Under the pieces are notes generated by a model, which had not been told where the DNA came from, made no database searches, and saw only the letters and a list, made by a program, of their open reading frames with translations. A program made the translations under genes and the position numbers. From contig WKLE02000774.1 of the NCBI GenBank assembly GCA_014885115.2, forward strand, positions 1-58,120: a stretch of 58,120 bases of DNA, written 5' to 3'. Below are positions 30,915 to 40,908 of this stretch, piece after piece. Position 1 is the first letter of the stretch. Each line of letters starts with the position of its first letter. Source of the DNA: Asterionellopsis glacialis (taxonomy: Eukaryota > Bacillariophyta > Plagiogrammaphyceae > Rhaphoneidales > Asterionellopsidaceae).

Positions 30915-31449
30915 AGCTTTTCTTAACAATTTCTTCGCAGCCGCTTGATTCAGAGCCATAAACTGCAAACCGCAACAGCACAACAAAACTCCAATCAAGG
31001 TATCAAAATTTATTTGCTTTAAATTAAATTCATAATGCTTGTCTAAGTATGTTTTCGCAAAGACAATATTTTAAGATTTTTCTCATTGTTAATTCCTAGG
31101 AAGGCTTCATACAGTGGGTGATCCAAACAGGAGCTTAACCAAGCTTCGAATTATGAAGTTGATCTCCGTTATGCTTGTTTCTAAGCTGCCCTTAAACGAT
31201 AGCGGTCATACACCAGTGCTGCGATTTTCGTTTCAGCGCCTTTTTATTCGCAGAGTTGAAGGCATCTGTGTAGTCCATTTGGCTGTTTTTCTCTTTTTTC
31301 AATGTCAGCATCTTTGGACAGCCGTTCTTCACTTTGTCGACTAAAAAAATCCGACCTGCAAGCGAAACTGTACTGTCACCGAAACACCCTTCTTGCTCGT
31401 GTCGAGACGAAGTTTGTCTTGTAGATATATTCTATTTCAAAGCTCCCCA
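30915..31449. other. Convergent 3' spacer
   Basis: About 535 bp between the membrane protein and the protease. The plus frame 31114-31344 has no recognisable domain. Nothing else is seen. Confidence 0.45.
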
Positions 31450-32630
31450 TCACGAACTTTTACTTATGAATCCTTGTATCCAATCGTAAACTTCACTGAC
31501 GCGAGAATACACTCCTATACCACCACATTTGCCATAGCCCCAACTTACTACTCCTATTAGAATGTTTGTCGAATCATCTGTCTCTTTAAACATTGGTCCG
31601 CCACTATCACCCTTACAAGTATCTGCAGTTTCATCATCAGCTCGTGCACATATCTATAATTATTTATTACCACAATGTTATTGCAAAAAGCATAAAGAAA
31701 GAGAAAAAAATAAGTATTTTGTTGACATTCTTGTGAAGCACCATGAATATTCAAGAGCATTCATTGACTTACCATGGACGGGAAGACTCCTGGTATTTGG
31801 TTCTGTTTTACGAACTCATCATTACAATGTTGATTATCCATCAATGCATTCACATCTAATTCTTGAAGAATCTTGGCCATTGTCCCATCTCTCATTTTAC
31901 CCCATCCAATAACTTTTAAAGTATCCCCATTATTGATTTCTTCTGTACCATTATTGATTTCTATGGGATCAAATACGGATAATGATGTACTTGTATCGTT
32001 ACCCGTCTCAAGACGTACAAGCATGAAATCATAATCAAAATTATTTGCATTAAAGTCGGGATGAACCAGAATTTCTGAAATTTCGTATGAAATTTCATCC
32101 TGATTTGGATCATTTAAATTATAAGCACCCAATACAACTTGATCAAATCCCTTTTGACAATGAGCCGCACTAAGTACTATATTGGGTGCTATTAGTGCAC
32201 CTCCACAATGTAAGTGTCCTGTTGGACGTCGCAGCATTGCCATAAATGGATAGGTTCCTCGTTCTACAGTATCCTTCCCACTTATAATTTTCTGGACTTC
32301 ATTATCGTCCTCCTTGTCAATATTATCCTCGTCGCTGTCGTTGTCGATCCTTGAATCAGCGTCCGTATAATCATCATTCGAATAATCTCCATCAAAAGCT
32401 TTACCATTCAGTTGAGAGTTGTAATCTTCCGGGGCGCTATAGATTGACATGAGACCTCCAACTTGAGTACGACGAACACTACCGTGCTGTTGCTGCTGTT
32501 GGATTTTGTTGTCCATTTTTTCGTTTTGGGTATCGGTCTTACTTTGGTAACGATACCTCATCATCAACAACACAGACATGAGCAACAGTGGAACGAGGAC
32601 ACCAAGTGGTGCTTTGCAAGTGCACGTCAT
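31450..32630 (-). CDS. Membrane-anchored trypsin-like serine protease (type II topology)
   Basis: Two exons, 32630-31773 and 31653-31450 (119-bp intron GTAAGT...ATAG), 353 residues. Exon 2 supplies the catalytic Ser, so reading only the longer frame would give a truncated protein. Residues about 9-25 (LGVLVPLLLMSVLLMM) form an N-terminal signal anchor, followed by an acidic Asp-rich stem (about 80-110). KIISGKDT at about 114 is the zymogen-cleavage and neo-N-terminus motif (like R-IVGG). Catalytic triad: H157 in LSAAHC, D201 in DYDFMLVRL, S303 in CKGDSGGP. D297 sits six residues before S303, the trypsin-type S1 residue, predicting cleavage after Arg or Lys. IGWGKM and GVVSWGYGKCGGIGVYSRV complete the S1A fold. 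Likely faces the endomembrane lumen or cell surface. Confidence 0.92.
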
Positions 32631-33289
32631 GACTAGTTCTCCTCGGATACTCCTTCCGAAACGCTATGCCGTATTTATAGAGAATATTATATTATTGCAT
32701 TCAGTTTCGCCAGTAACATGTGGAAATAGAAGCTGCTCTCGTCAAGGATCTCTAGTGCTGACAGACCGTCTATTATCTATTGATTCTATTCCTTATATGT
32801 GACTAGTGAATTCTTTGGCTGCTGCAATGTCTTATGTTTCTTATTGCGGACTTCAACCCGAAAATCTCGAAATCTTGCGTTGAGAGTGTCTTGGCGTCCC
32901 GCCTGCTGCTGTTGTGTGTGTTGGCGACTACCGCCCAAAAAATCCGTGTAAAATCTTCCTGTAAAAAAAATATAGAGTATCAAGGTTAAAATTCGACCTG
33001 GTAGTACAAGAACCTCTGATAAAATCCCTTTCGCGTTCCGTGTCACAGAGGTCTCTTACAACATGACATCTCGTCCATAAACAAGAACCAATTGCAACAT
33101 TGTGTTATTACTATACTGCGTTTCATCAAACACCAAATCACTGTCAACTCAAAAATTAGAAGATCCGTTACGGCTGTTGTGGTGTTGAAATTTTCTCAAC
33201 AAGCCATCTTATCATCGAGTGTATCATTTGAAATAATTCATACTGATATTTTGGAATACGGTTGTTGAAGGCATAATATTTATTACACC
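32631..33289. other. Divergent spacer, protease / DDRGK1
   Basis: About 660 bp. Short frames (32578-32802 plus, 32786-33046 minus) lack ATG starts or domains. No motif copy seen. Confidence 0.45.
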
Positions 33290-34312
33290 ATGAAATCAAA
33301 AGGTCCTTTTGGAGATGTACCTGATATTGGTATTGGATTTTCAGATGCAGTATTGGTGACTGTATCATTGGTAGGATTTACGATGCTTGCTGTATCCATG
33401 TATAGTATCATCGTGATGAAACTCAAATCTGCACAAGAAATAGAACAAGACGACGATGCGGATATGGATTACGATGAAAAGTTAGATCGTGCAGATGTGT
33501 CTACACTGAATCGTGCACAACGTCGTGCACGTGCCAAGAACCGTATGAAAAAACAAAGACGTTTGCCCCATACAGGTCCCGCAGCCAATGGTGGTGCCAT
33601 CCATGATGAAAACAACAATAACAATAATAATAATATGCTACTTGAAGGAGCTGCTGGTGAAGTAGATGATAACAATGGTGAAGATATTGCCGATCATGAT
33701 GATGCAAGACAACACATGTCACGAAAGGAAAGACAAAAGGCGGCCAAGGCTATAGAACGCGAAGAACGTAGACTTTATGAAGAAAAACGACGAGAAATCC
33801 AACGTCATGCAGAAGAAACAGCACGACAAGAAAAGAAAGAACGTGAACGACGCCTTGCTGAAAAGAAGGAAGAGGAGCGTTTTTTACGAGAGAAAGAAGA
33901 ACAGCAGCAACAGCAAACAGAATATATGGAATGGAAGACATTTGTTGTCGATACTAGTAAAGACAACCATGGTGAAAGTGGTAGAGACGAACCATCGTCG
34001 TCGTCGTCGTCGCTGTCCATAATTTCAGTCCAAGACTTTTTGGCAGAAGCCAAGTTGAAAAAAATTTTATTTGTCAATGAAATTGCTGAACGTTACAATG
34101 TCGAGCCTAAAGCTATCACGGAACGAATTCAACAACTCCAAAAAGAAAATCGAATAACAGGAGTTCTTGATGAAAATGGTAAATTCGTGTACGTGAGTCC
34201 TGAGGAAATGAAAGCTGTTGCAAATTACATTCAAAAGAAAGGACGCATCAGTTTGAAAGAATTAACATCAGCTTCAGTGGACCTTATTTCCATGACTCCT
34301 CCTCTAAAGTAA
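33290..34312 (+). CDS. DDRGK1: DDRGK domain-containing protein 1 (UFBP1)
   Basis: Intronless, 340 residues. It has an N-terminal span (about residues 18-42, AVLVTVSLVGFTMLAVSMYS), then an acidic linker, Asn repeat and long Glu/Arg/Lys helix (SRKERQKAAKAIEREERRLY). The C-terminal winged-helix part has SVQDFLAEAKLKKILFVNEI, AITERIQQLQKENRITGV, LDENGKFVYVSPEEM and VANYIQKKGRISLKEL. This is the order and spacing of DDRGK1, the ER-membrane adaptor of UFM1 protein modification (ribosome quality control and ER-phagy). The signature DDRGK reads DENGK here, as varies between species. It implies a ufmylation system in this organism. Confidence 0.93.
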   Translation: MKSKGPFGDVPDIGIGFSDAVLVTVSLVGFTMLAVSMYSIIVMKLKSAQEIEQDDDADMDYDEKLDRADVSTLNRAQRRARAKNRMKKQRRLPHTGPAANGGAIHDENNNNNNNNMLLEGAAGEVDDNNGEDIADHDDARQHMSRKERQKAAKAIEREERRLYEEKRREIQRHAEETARQEKKERERRLAEKKEEERFLREKEEQQQQQTEYMEWKTFVVDTSKDNHGESGRDEPSSSSSSLSIISVQDFLAEAKLKKILFVNEIAERYNVEPKAITERIQQLQKENRITGVLDENGKFVYVSPEEMKAVANYIQKKGRISLKELTSASVDLISMTPPLK

Positions 34313-34959
34313 AATCTCATTATTTCTGCTACCTTGAGTATATTTTGATGCTATGGATAGATTCATCACGCTGTGATTTTACGATAGACTACTCCTTTCT
34401 CTAGACTCTAAAATTAATCGATTTAATACAAGATGAAAGTTTCAGATAATCCACAAAATCCTGCAGTTGTGTCCTTCTATGCTATCATCGCAATGCCAAA
34501 CTGCATAGCAACTATGAAACTAGAGGTTACTTCCTCTTGTTTTCATGTTGGGTATTAGATACCGTTTTCACCTTTTTCGCGGGGACAAAAACGCGTAAGA
34601 AATTAAACGATGCGAAAGTGTCTGGGAGCCTGCCATATTTATGCATGCGGCATGCCTAATATCGGTGGCATGGATATGAATGCAATGGCTCAAATGATGC
34701 AATCGATGGGAATGGGTGGAGGTATGCCTCCAGGAATTGGAGGAAGTGGACGCACATAGATTTTTCATGGGAGTAAGTCAAGGGTTATCTACACCATCAC
34801 TTTAGATGCCTACAGGTAGCCTGGTGAAACTTCTTTTGTGTATATTAATAAAGTGGGAAAAATGACTCTTTTACCCCAGGCCGACGATCTAAAAAGTAGC
34901 TGTGTATGAAGCTCTTATTTAAAATAGTAAAAATATGATGTTGCAACAAAAGTTCCAAG
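34313..34959. other. Convergent 3' spacer holding a Met/Gly-rich small ORF
   Basis: About 650 bp between the DDRGK1 gene and the integrase-repeat gene. Apart from the 49-codon frame listed separately I see nothing in it. Confidence 0.5.
34610..34759 (+). CDS. Possible 49-residue Met/Gly-rich ORF or gene remnant
   Basis: ATG at 34610 to TAG at 34757. The second half (MDMNAMAQMMQSMGMGGG) has a Met/Gly/Gln-rich composition like the C-terminal tails of some co-chaperones (p23-like, STI1/SGT-type). A stop lies immediately upstream in frame, so it would need to start here or be a 3' exon of something not seen. I cannot separate a small gene from a detached fragment. Confidence 0.25.
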   Translation: MRKCLGACHIYACGMPNIGGMDMNAMAQMMQSMGMGGGMPPGIGGSGRT

Positions 34960-35490
34960 TCAATTTGCAAGCCAATCATCCCAATCTATCCATCCCTCAT
35001 TTTTATATTTCAAATCTGGTCTGTAAGGAAGGCGGCTTTCAATGTCGTCGTCGTCGAATGTTTTACCTTTGATAAACTCCACATATTCATTTTCAGTGTT
35101 CACATTCTTTAACGATCTGGCCACCTGTCGACCATGCTCAAATTCCAACGGCGTTCCTAGGAAATCATCCCATCCCTTCCAATCTTCGTTCCATACAACG
35201 TCTGGATTTTTAGGGAGTTGATAGGCACCGGCGCATTCGTATTCAATAAATTCTTCTTTAGTGAACCCGTAGCTCCTTGCGATCTTTCTTGCTTCTCGGA
35301 AGGGATAAAGCTTTTTGTTTTTTGGCGCTCCACTTTTACAAGCTTCCATTGTCATACTCCTTCTATACAATGATAGCGATACTCCTTGAAGAAAACTTGA
35401 CGTAAAGCAATGGGAAGGATTAAGTCTTAAAAATAAAAAAAGGAGAACACCAATCTGGTGACAAGTAGTGCGACGCAGTATCATCGCCAT
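34960..35490 (-). CDS. Phage-integrase-repeat (INT_rpt) protein with signal or plastid presequence
   Basis: 176 residues from the ATG at 35490; a second ATG two codons later and one at 35553 are also in frame, but the latter lies upstream of a poly-G run and gives a proline run. The N-terminus (MAMILRRTTCHQIG, VLLFLFLRL, then SHC before FTSSF) is a signal peptide with an ASAF-like site. The rest is two units of the INT_rpt type: FREARKIARSYGFTKEEFIEY with LPKNPDVVW and WKGWDDFLG, then HGRQVARSL, a Leu/Pro-containing middle and WIDWDDWLAN. The W-x-x-WxDxLG signature is usual in phage and plasmid integrase-associated repeats and is expanded in diatoms and brown algae. Function unknown; no recombinase catalytic domain is present. 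Confidence 0.8.
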   Translation of the reverse strand: MAMILRRTTCHQIGVLLFLFLRLNPSHCFTSSFLQGVSLSLYRRSMTMEACKSGAPKNKKLYPFREARKIARSYGFTKEEFIEYECAGAYQLPKNPDVVWNEDWKGWDDFLGTPLEFEHGRQVARSLKNVNTENEYVEFIKGKTFDDDDIESRLPYRPDLKYKNEGWIDWDDWLAN

Positions 35491-35827
35491 GGCCAAGAAA
35501 CTGCAGGCAAGGGGGGGGGGCAGGGGGAGCTCAACGAAATCCAGTGGAACCATTCCAGTGCTCGTACCAGGTAGGGTCCTACCTACCAGACTATGGTAGT
35601 CCTCTATTTAGTGTAGTACTTGGTATTTCCTACAAGTACCTAGGACCTTTTAGAGCTTTTCCCTCAAAGCTGTTCTTTTGGAGAAACGAATGAGCCGACT
35701 GACTGGCACGCGAGCAACATGAAATAACCTCAAATCCGCTCTCCAGACCCTATTCAACCACACAAAATTTCGTTCCGGAGTCCCCCCATGGTGGTAGCTT
35801 GCTTCTGACAAAACATAAGCACGCACC
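35491..35827. other. Divergent spacer with motif copy and hairpin words
   Basis: 5'-5' spacer between the integrase-repeat and DnaJ genes. It contains GTACCAGGTA at 35564-35573, immediately followed by GGGTCCTACCTACC, which can pair with the preceding GGTAGG, and TACCTAGGACC near 35637. A 10-bp G-run lies just outside at 35511-35520. Confidence 0.6.
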
Positions 35828-37106
35828 ATGTCTACACCAACACCATCAAGCCGTTCCTCTTCAACAATATCTGAAGCTCCTTCAGATGCATTGATACAAC
35901 TTCTATCACCTGACGGATATTATGACTACCTTAAGATTCCGAAACCAAAACCCACCGATGCAACGACTAATGCGGCGACCGATACTGTACCTGACGAGGA
36001 CCTTATTAAGAAGAATTATCGTCGTCTCTCATTGAAACATCATCCTGATCGTCGTGGAGGTGATGCAGAGACATTCAGAGTGTTAAATAGGGCTCAACGC
36101 GTCTTGTTGAATCCAAAGTTACGACGAGATTATGATCTAATGGGGATTGATTTGAATGATGTCGATGAACATTCCGGTGACAATAACAATACGAACGAAG
36201 AAGGAAAAGAGGGAGATCAGCCATCTTCATCAGATACTATCGTATCACAACTGGCAACATCAACTCTTGCTGGAATCATGCAGTTAGGAATACGAACAAG
36301 TAAGTCTTGTCCTTTATCCTGTAATATATTTGTGTTGTTTGGTTTTTGAAACGAAAAACATACTCTTATGGAGGTACATCTCACAATTTTTTTCGCTTAT
36401 TTCTAAACGCTAGTCATGATGGGCGCAGTAGCAACATTTGGTTGCCGTTTTAAAATATTAATGGTCCCCATGTTGGGATTTCTATTCTTTATTGCTTACC
36501 GAATCTTTGGTGCGGTCAAGGTTGCTCCAGCCAACAGTGGTGCTTCATTCGCTGATATGCTCTCACCTCTTGCCATTGGAGTTGGATTAATGTGTCTTTA
36601 TAGTGGACGGGATTTTCCCGATTTACCATGGTCGTATACATTTTGGTTCGGTAAGTTAGCCATTGGATGGCTTCGACACTACGGCTCCTAAAGATTCAAG
36701 TGTAATTGATTGCATCCTAACTGACTTGTTTTGCATGAAATGATTTTTTTTCATACATCTATTTGATGTAGGAGAGGGATTGGTAGTGACAATGTTCACC
36801 TTAAATTCAGTCCAGATACCAAAGTCATCTGTGCTGGTTGTCGGTGTAGGAATATTATCATTCCTAGTAACATTATGGTTACGTGGCAAATTGTGGAGGT
36901 ATGTAACTGTGGTTGGATTAGAAACATTTGTTGGCGTCGTTGCAGTCATGGCGTTCCCTATAATGGAAATGATTCTAGACGAACTGTTGAAAGAGAAAAT
37001 GAGAAAAGTTGGAGAAAAGGTCCGATTGGATGCCAAACTGATGAAGGAATACTACCAAGAAAAAAAAACAGCGGTTGTGTCCGAAGATGGGGATGATGAG
37101 TCGTAA
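35828..37106 (+). CDS. Membrane DnaJ (Hsp40) protein
   Basis: Three exons, 35828-36299, 36414-36650 and 36772-37106 (114- and 121-bp introns), 347 residues. The J domain is at about 31-106: GYYDYLKIPKP, an insertion of about 20 residues, then IKKNYRRLSLKHHPDRRGGD with the HPD tripeptide that stimulates Hsp70, and FRVLNRAQRVLLNPKLRRDYD. An acidic/Asn linker follows, then about four hydrophobic segments (for example ILMVPMLGFLFFIAYRIF, LAIGVGLMCLYSG, VLVVGVGILSFLVTLWL and VTVVGLETFVGVVAVMAF) and a Lys-rich cytosolic tail. Topology suggests a J protein embedded in the ER or another endomembrane. Substrate not predictable. Confidence 0.88.
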
Positions 37107-38912
37107 AGCATTATAAAAATATGGTTTATGCAGTCTTCACTGCAAATTTTTATTGTATATATATACATATAGCGCAACAGTGCATGTCGATAGGACTCTC
37201 AAGCATGATTTTAAGCGACCCCTCATTCATTTGGTCAGCCTTAACTTAAAAGATTGATATTTGATATCGCAATAATTGCAGACCTTTCACCGAAAAAATA
37301 AAAACCATTTGATGGAGTTCACGTCAATCCTTCCTTTTGTCTTTGTCGCTTTCGCTTGTTTTTTGCTTAGCAAGTATACTCAACGACTGTGTGAATAGTG
37401 CAGTATGCAATTTTCTGCATTATTTAATCGCAGCCTATTCAATGTAGTAAAAGGTATCCGTTCTCCGCGTATATTTTTTTCGAGTGCGAATGTATTGGAA
37501 CTGTACGAGCTCGTACAATAGAATGCTACATCAAGGGATCGAATGCCAGCTTCTCCTATTTTGATAACTGATTACAGCAAGTACACAAAATGAGGAGAAA
37601 GATGAATGGTCTTAATCTGACAGATTTCAGATTGGATTCCGAACTTTGGTAGACATGTAGGTATTTAAAAACTCCGTTTACTATTTCATGGGCTAAATCT
37701 CATGGCATTCGTGGTGTCTGTTTGTCTGCCACGTATTTTTAGTTGTTTTTAGAGTCTGCATGTCGTACGGATACAATAAATTTTTGGTCTCTGCCGTCTG
37801 CGCCCCTTCTCTATCCACACAAAAAAATATGTTTCTGGTCGATGACGAAGATTTGATTTTTTGCATCGTTGTATGCTGTCATAAAGCAATCAGGAGTTCC
37901 TCTTGACACCATTGACATTGAACAATGAACTGCCTTGTCAAACGTGAAGCATTCAAATGGATATAGGCAACGCTTATTCCGATATTATGATTCGTTTGAA
38001 ATCGCACGCCGTTTGATTTAACGAAAGAACTTATCCTTCTTATAGCAAAATCTAACTATTCACTAGTTGTAACTACCGATAGTCCTGCGCCTACTTAGTA
38101 GTAAGAGATCCCAAACTTCACCTCACCAGATTCAAGGTTGGTCCATCCAACTTGAAATTTTTGTGTTGATAATATGAGATAAAAACATGAAAATCAAATT
38201 TGGTATGGAACTGAAAGAAGCAAATGAGCAACGCTGGTAGATCCTTCTAGTATACGAGGTGACTGTCTTGAGCGTCAGAAGTAATACAATCGACTTGCTA
38301 GTTATGAACAAGGTGCTATTATAATAGACTGTAAGTTTTGGCTTGTTTCAAAATGTTTGCGACTGGCTGAAACTCTCGAACGTGAATGTTTACAAATAAA
38401 GTTTTTTCTGAATGCACCATTACTAGGCCTTCGCCCTCGTCTATGGGTAGAAAGTTTTCCGAAGCGTGCTAAAGCAAAACAACTTCTTACAAGTCAATGA
38501 CGCAGTCAATGCGTTGTTAGTGGGAAGGATGGCTCCTGCTCTAAAGGGAGAGAGCTGCGCTTTCTATGTGCATGCACTCTGGGAGGTTTAGGGAGCGAAA
38601 TCTTTTTTTTCTTTGATTCTCATTTGTGTCCGTGTGCTCACAAGAATTTTCTTTTTTGATCAACGATTTCATGTGATTTTTAAGAAATCAGCCCTTCCGC
38701 CAGAAAACAACTAGATAGTAATGACATATGTTTAGAATAAGGGAATATTTTATCAAGTAACTGCTGCGGTCTCGGTCGTTTTCTTTCTCATGACACAGAT
38801 CCAGAATTCGCTGGTTTCCATAATATCCGTTATTTTTCTGTCATTCAAGCAACTGGGTATGTGTCATTCATTTTCCCTTTTACGTGTGTTCTTCGCTTAA
38901 GATAACACTTTC
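37107..38912. other. 1.8-kb convergent 3' spacer, empty
   Basis: Longest convergent gap in the window. It contains one perfect 16-bp palindrome (TGTACGAGCTCGTACA, 37502-37517) and no supported frame, tRNA-like fold or repeat cluster. A non-coding transcript cannot be excluded. Confidence 0.5.
37502..37517. repeat. 16-bp perfect palindrome
   Basis: TGTACGAGCTCGTACA equals its reverse complement. It lies in the convergent DnaJ / DUF3493 spacer, away from promoters, so it differs in place and core from the TACCTGGTAC family. Confidence 0.85.
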
Positions 38913-40042
38913 TTACTCTGAAAGGAATGGGATTTCAATGCCTGGTTCATCCTTTGGAACTTGTCTGACTTCGTCTTCCAATTGTTCGACCATCTGTCTC
39001 CACGGTACTTTGCCAACTCCACGACGGATGACCTTTCCGTTGTTGGCAATTACGACAGCAATGCCTTCCTCCTTTGTCTTTTCACCATTTTGAGATACAG
39101 CATCATCCATTTCTGCCTTGATGTAATCGTCCCAACCTTCTCCGATTGTCCTTGCAATGTAAGGTTGAGTTTCGTAGGAAGGTCGTTCGCCAAATCCACC
39201 ACTCGGTCTTACGTCAGCAGTTCCATCAGACTCAGTTTCATATGGAACAACAAGTACATTACTCATGGCAAAATCCATTTTGAGAAGATTGGCTCCAATG
39301 AGGGCATCTTTGCAAGCCTTTCGGGGACCAGCTACAATAATCATGTGTTGCCGTGCTCCACTTTGTAGAGCTCTCACAGGTGCCTCTTGCGTTGTACCGT
39401 CTGTAGACACCTGAATTTCAAGTAATAAATTTTTAAGACTTTCTTCTCTTTTCAGCATAGCTTTGGAAGCTTCCTTTTGCGCCTTCTTTCTTTCAATTTT
39501 TTTTTGAACATTATCATCCAACTCTGCCCCCTTTCCTAAATCGAATTTAGCCAATACTGCAAAGGCTGCAACTGCACCGAAATCAATTGCAAGATTTAAA
39601 TACTACAAAGAAGCCAAAAAGAATCTTTAGTTTTAGAAAATGATCACGCGTCGTATAAGTAGCTGCCAAACAATCCAATTCTTACCTCTGTGTTCATATC
39701 AAGATCAGACCTAGCACCACTAAGCCCAGCTGCAACACCGGATAGCGTAATCATGCCACCCAAAAATGCACCTGAGCCCAAGGCACCGTACAAGAAAACG
39801 CGAAGAGTACGCCAGGGAGCAATACTCTCGGATAGAAGTTTTGTTTTCATATTCGAATCGACACCACCCTTGCTCTTTTTCTTTTCTTCTGCATGTAATG
39901 TGACTAATAAAGATGACGACACTACATTGGCGGATTCTGGTGAGTTTTGATAGACAACAGAAGAAGCTAATCTGTGTGGCGGAACAAATGCAGTCGTTGA
40001 ACTCACGGCCACAAGGATTAAACAAAGATTTTTAAACAACAT
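38913..40042 (-). CDS. Plastid DUF3493 protein, LPA1/Rep27-like
   Basis: Two exons, 40042-39686 and 39602-38913 (83-bp intron GTAAGA...GTAG), 348 residues. The presequence is typical: signal peptide ending SSTT before AFVPPHRL. The core SIAPWRTLRVFLYGALGSGA, FLGGMITLSGVAAGLSG and the exon-2 start YLNLAIDFGAVAAFAVLAK form the two spans of the DUF3493 family; members such as Arabidopsis LPA1 and Chlamydomonas Rep27 help photosystem II assembly or repair. A Lys/Glu helix follows and a soluble C-terminal part (VRALQSGARQHMIIVAGPRK, VLVVPYETES, EGIAVVIANNGKVIRRGVG) that looks like a thioredoxin-like or novel fold. Role in PSII biogenesis is inferred from the family. Confidence 0.78.
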
Positions 40043-40908
40043 GATTGTTTGATATTATTGCTCTTGATATATGAGACAGGTCAAGTTTGCTTGGACACGC
40101 GATGAGCGGCAGAAGCGAAAGATGCCTGTGATATAATAGAACGGCCGTCCTAGTTTTCAGTTTACCTCACTCAGACTTGAAGAAGAAACCTCTTTTTGAT
40201 TTTTAGCCTGACATCAACGCTCCAAATCAGCAACCCGCCAGAGCAACACGACACAGGTTTGGCTGAGTCTATCGTAGCCTAATCGTGGTATGCATGACAC
40301 TTTTTGATGGCAGGAGAAGAGTGAGTGTCTGTGCATGTGACGTCAGTCTATGATGCATTCTAATCACTGTCTGTAGTCTAGTTCAGTCTGATAGAATGAA
40401 CTATTTTGTTTCCTTGCGAGCAAAATTTGTGCCTGGGCACGTCTGTCTCGATCATGCAGGCGAGCGCGGCGGATCCCAGAAGGCTGTACCTGTACCAGGT
40501 AACGGGTCTCACTCACCTGCGGCGGCGGATGCAACAAATAGCGGATGGTCAATCTGCCGACTCTTGGGTAGATTAATAGATACAAACAGTAGAAAATGTT
40601 CATACAATTGTAGTTCAGTAGCTGCATAAGTACTGGATGAGTTGTTCTAAAGAAAACTGTATCCATTGCACATGCATGATTATGTATTCGTAACCTACCA
40701 GAGACTGGCATTGTATGACCACGACGTATTTATGCCGCAATAATAATATGATGACTATTTTTTTATTTCTCTTTGGAAGCCGTGATTTGGGACTTCGACG
40801 GCGGCGACAAGAAAGGTATCCTCTTGAATGAAAATTAAGGCACTCTTTTTCTCTAGGTGGCCAATATGGAACAGTAAGCACATAGTTGCCGTTCCAAAAG
40901 CAAAAAAC
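40043..40908. other. Divergent spacer, DUF3493 gene / Myb gene
   Basis: About 870 bp. TGACGTCA (CRE-type palindrome) is at 40338-40345, and GTACCAGGTA at 40492-40501 within GTACCTGTACCAGGTAACGG. Several minus-strand frames (40364-40958) are unsupported. An upstream ATG of the Myb frame (40828) is inside this spacer. Confidence 0.55.
40338..40345. promoter_or_regulatory. Candidate CRE/bZIP site TGACGTCA
   Basis: Perfect palindrome about 300 bp upstream of the plastid DUF3493 start and 560 bp upstream of the Myb start. TGACGT/ACGTCA cores are CO2/cAMP-responsive in diatom carbonic anhydrase promoters. About one TGACGTCA is expected by chance in a window this size, so this is weak. Confidence 0.3.

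Noticed and set aside
31114..31344. Possible extra exon after the multi-pass membrane gene
   Set aside because: The short third exon at 30895-30914 already ends the frame cleanly, and this frame has no domain.
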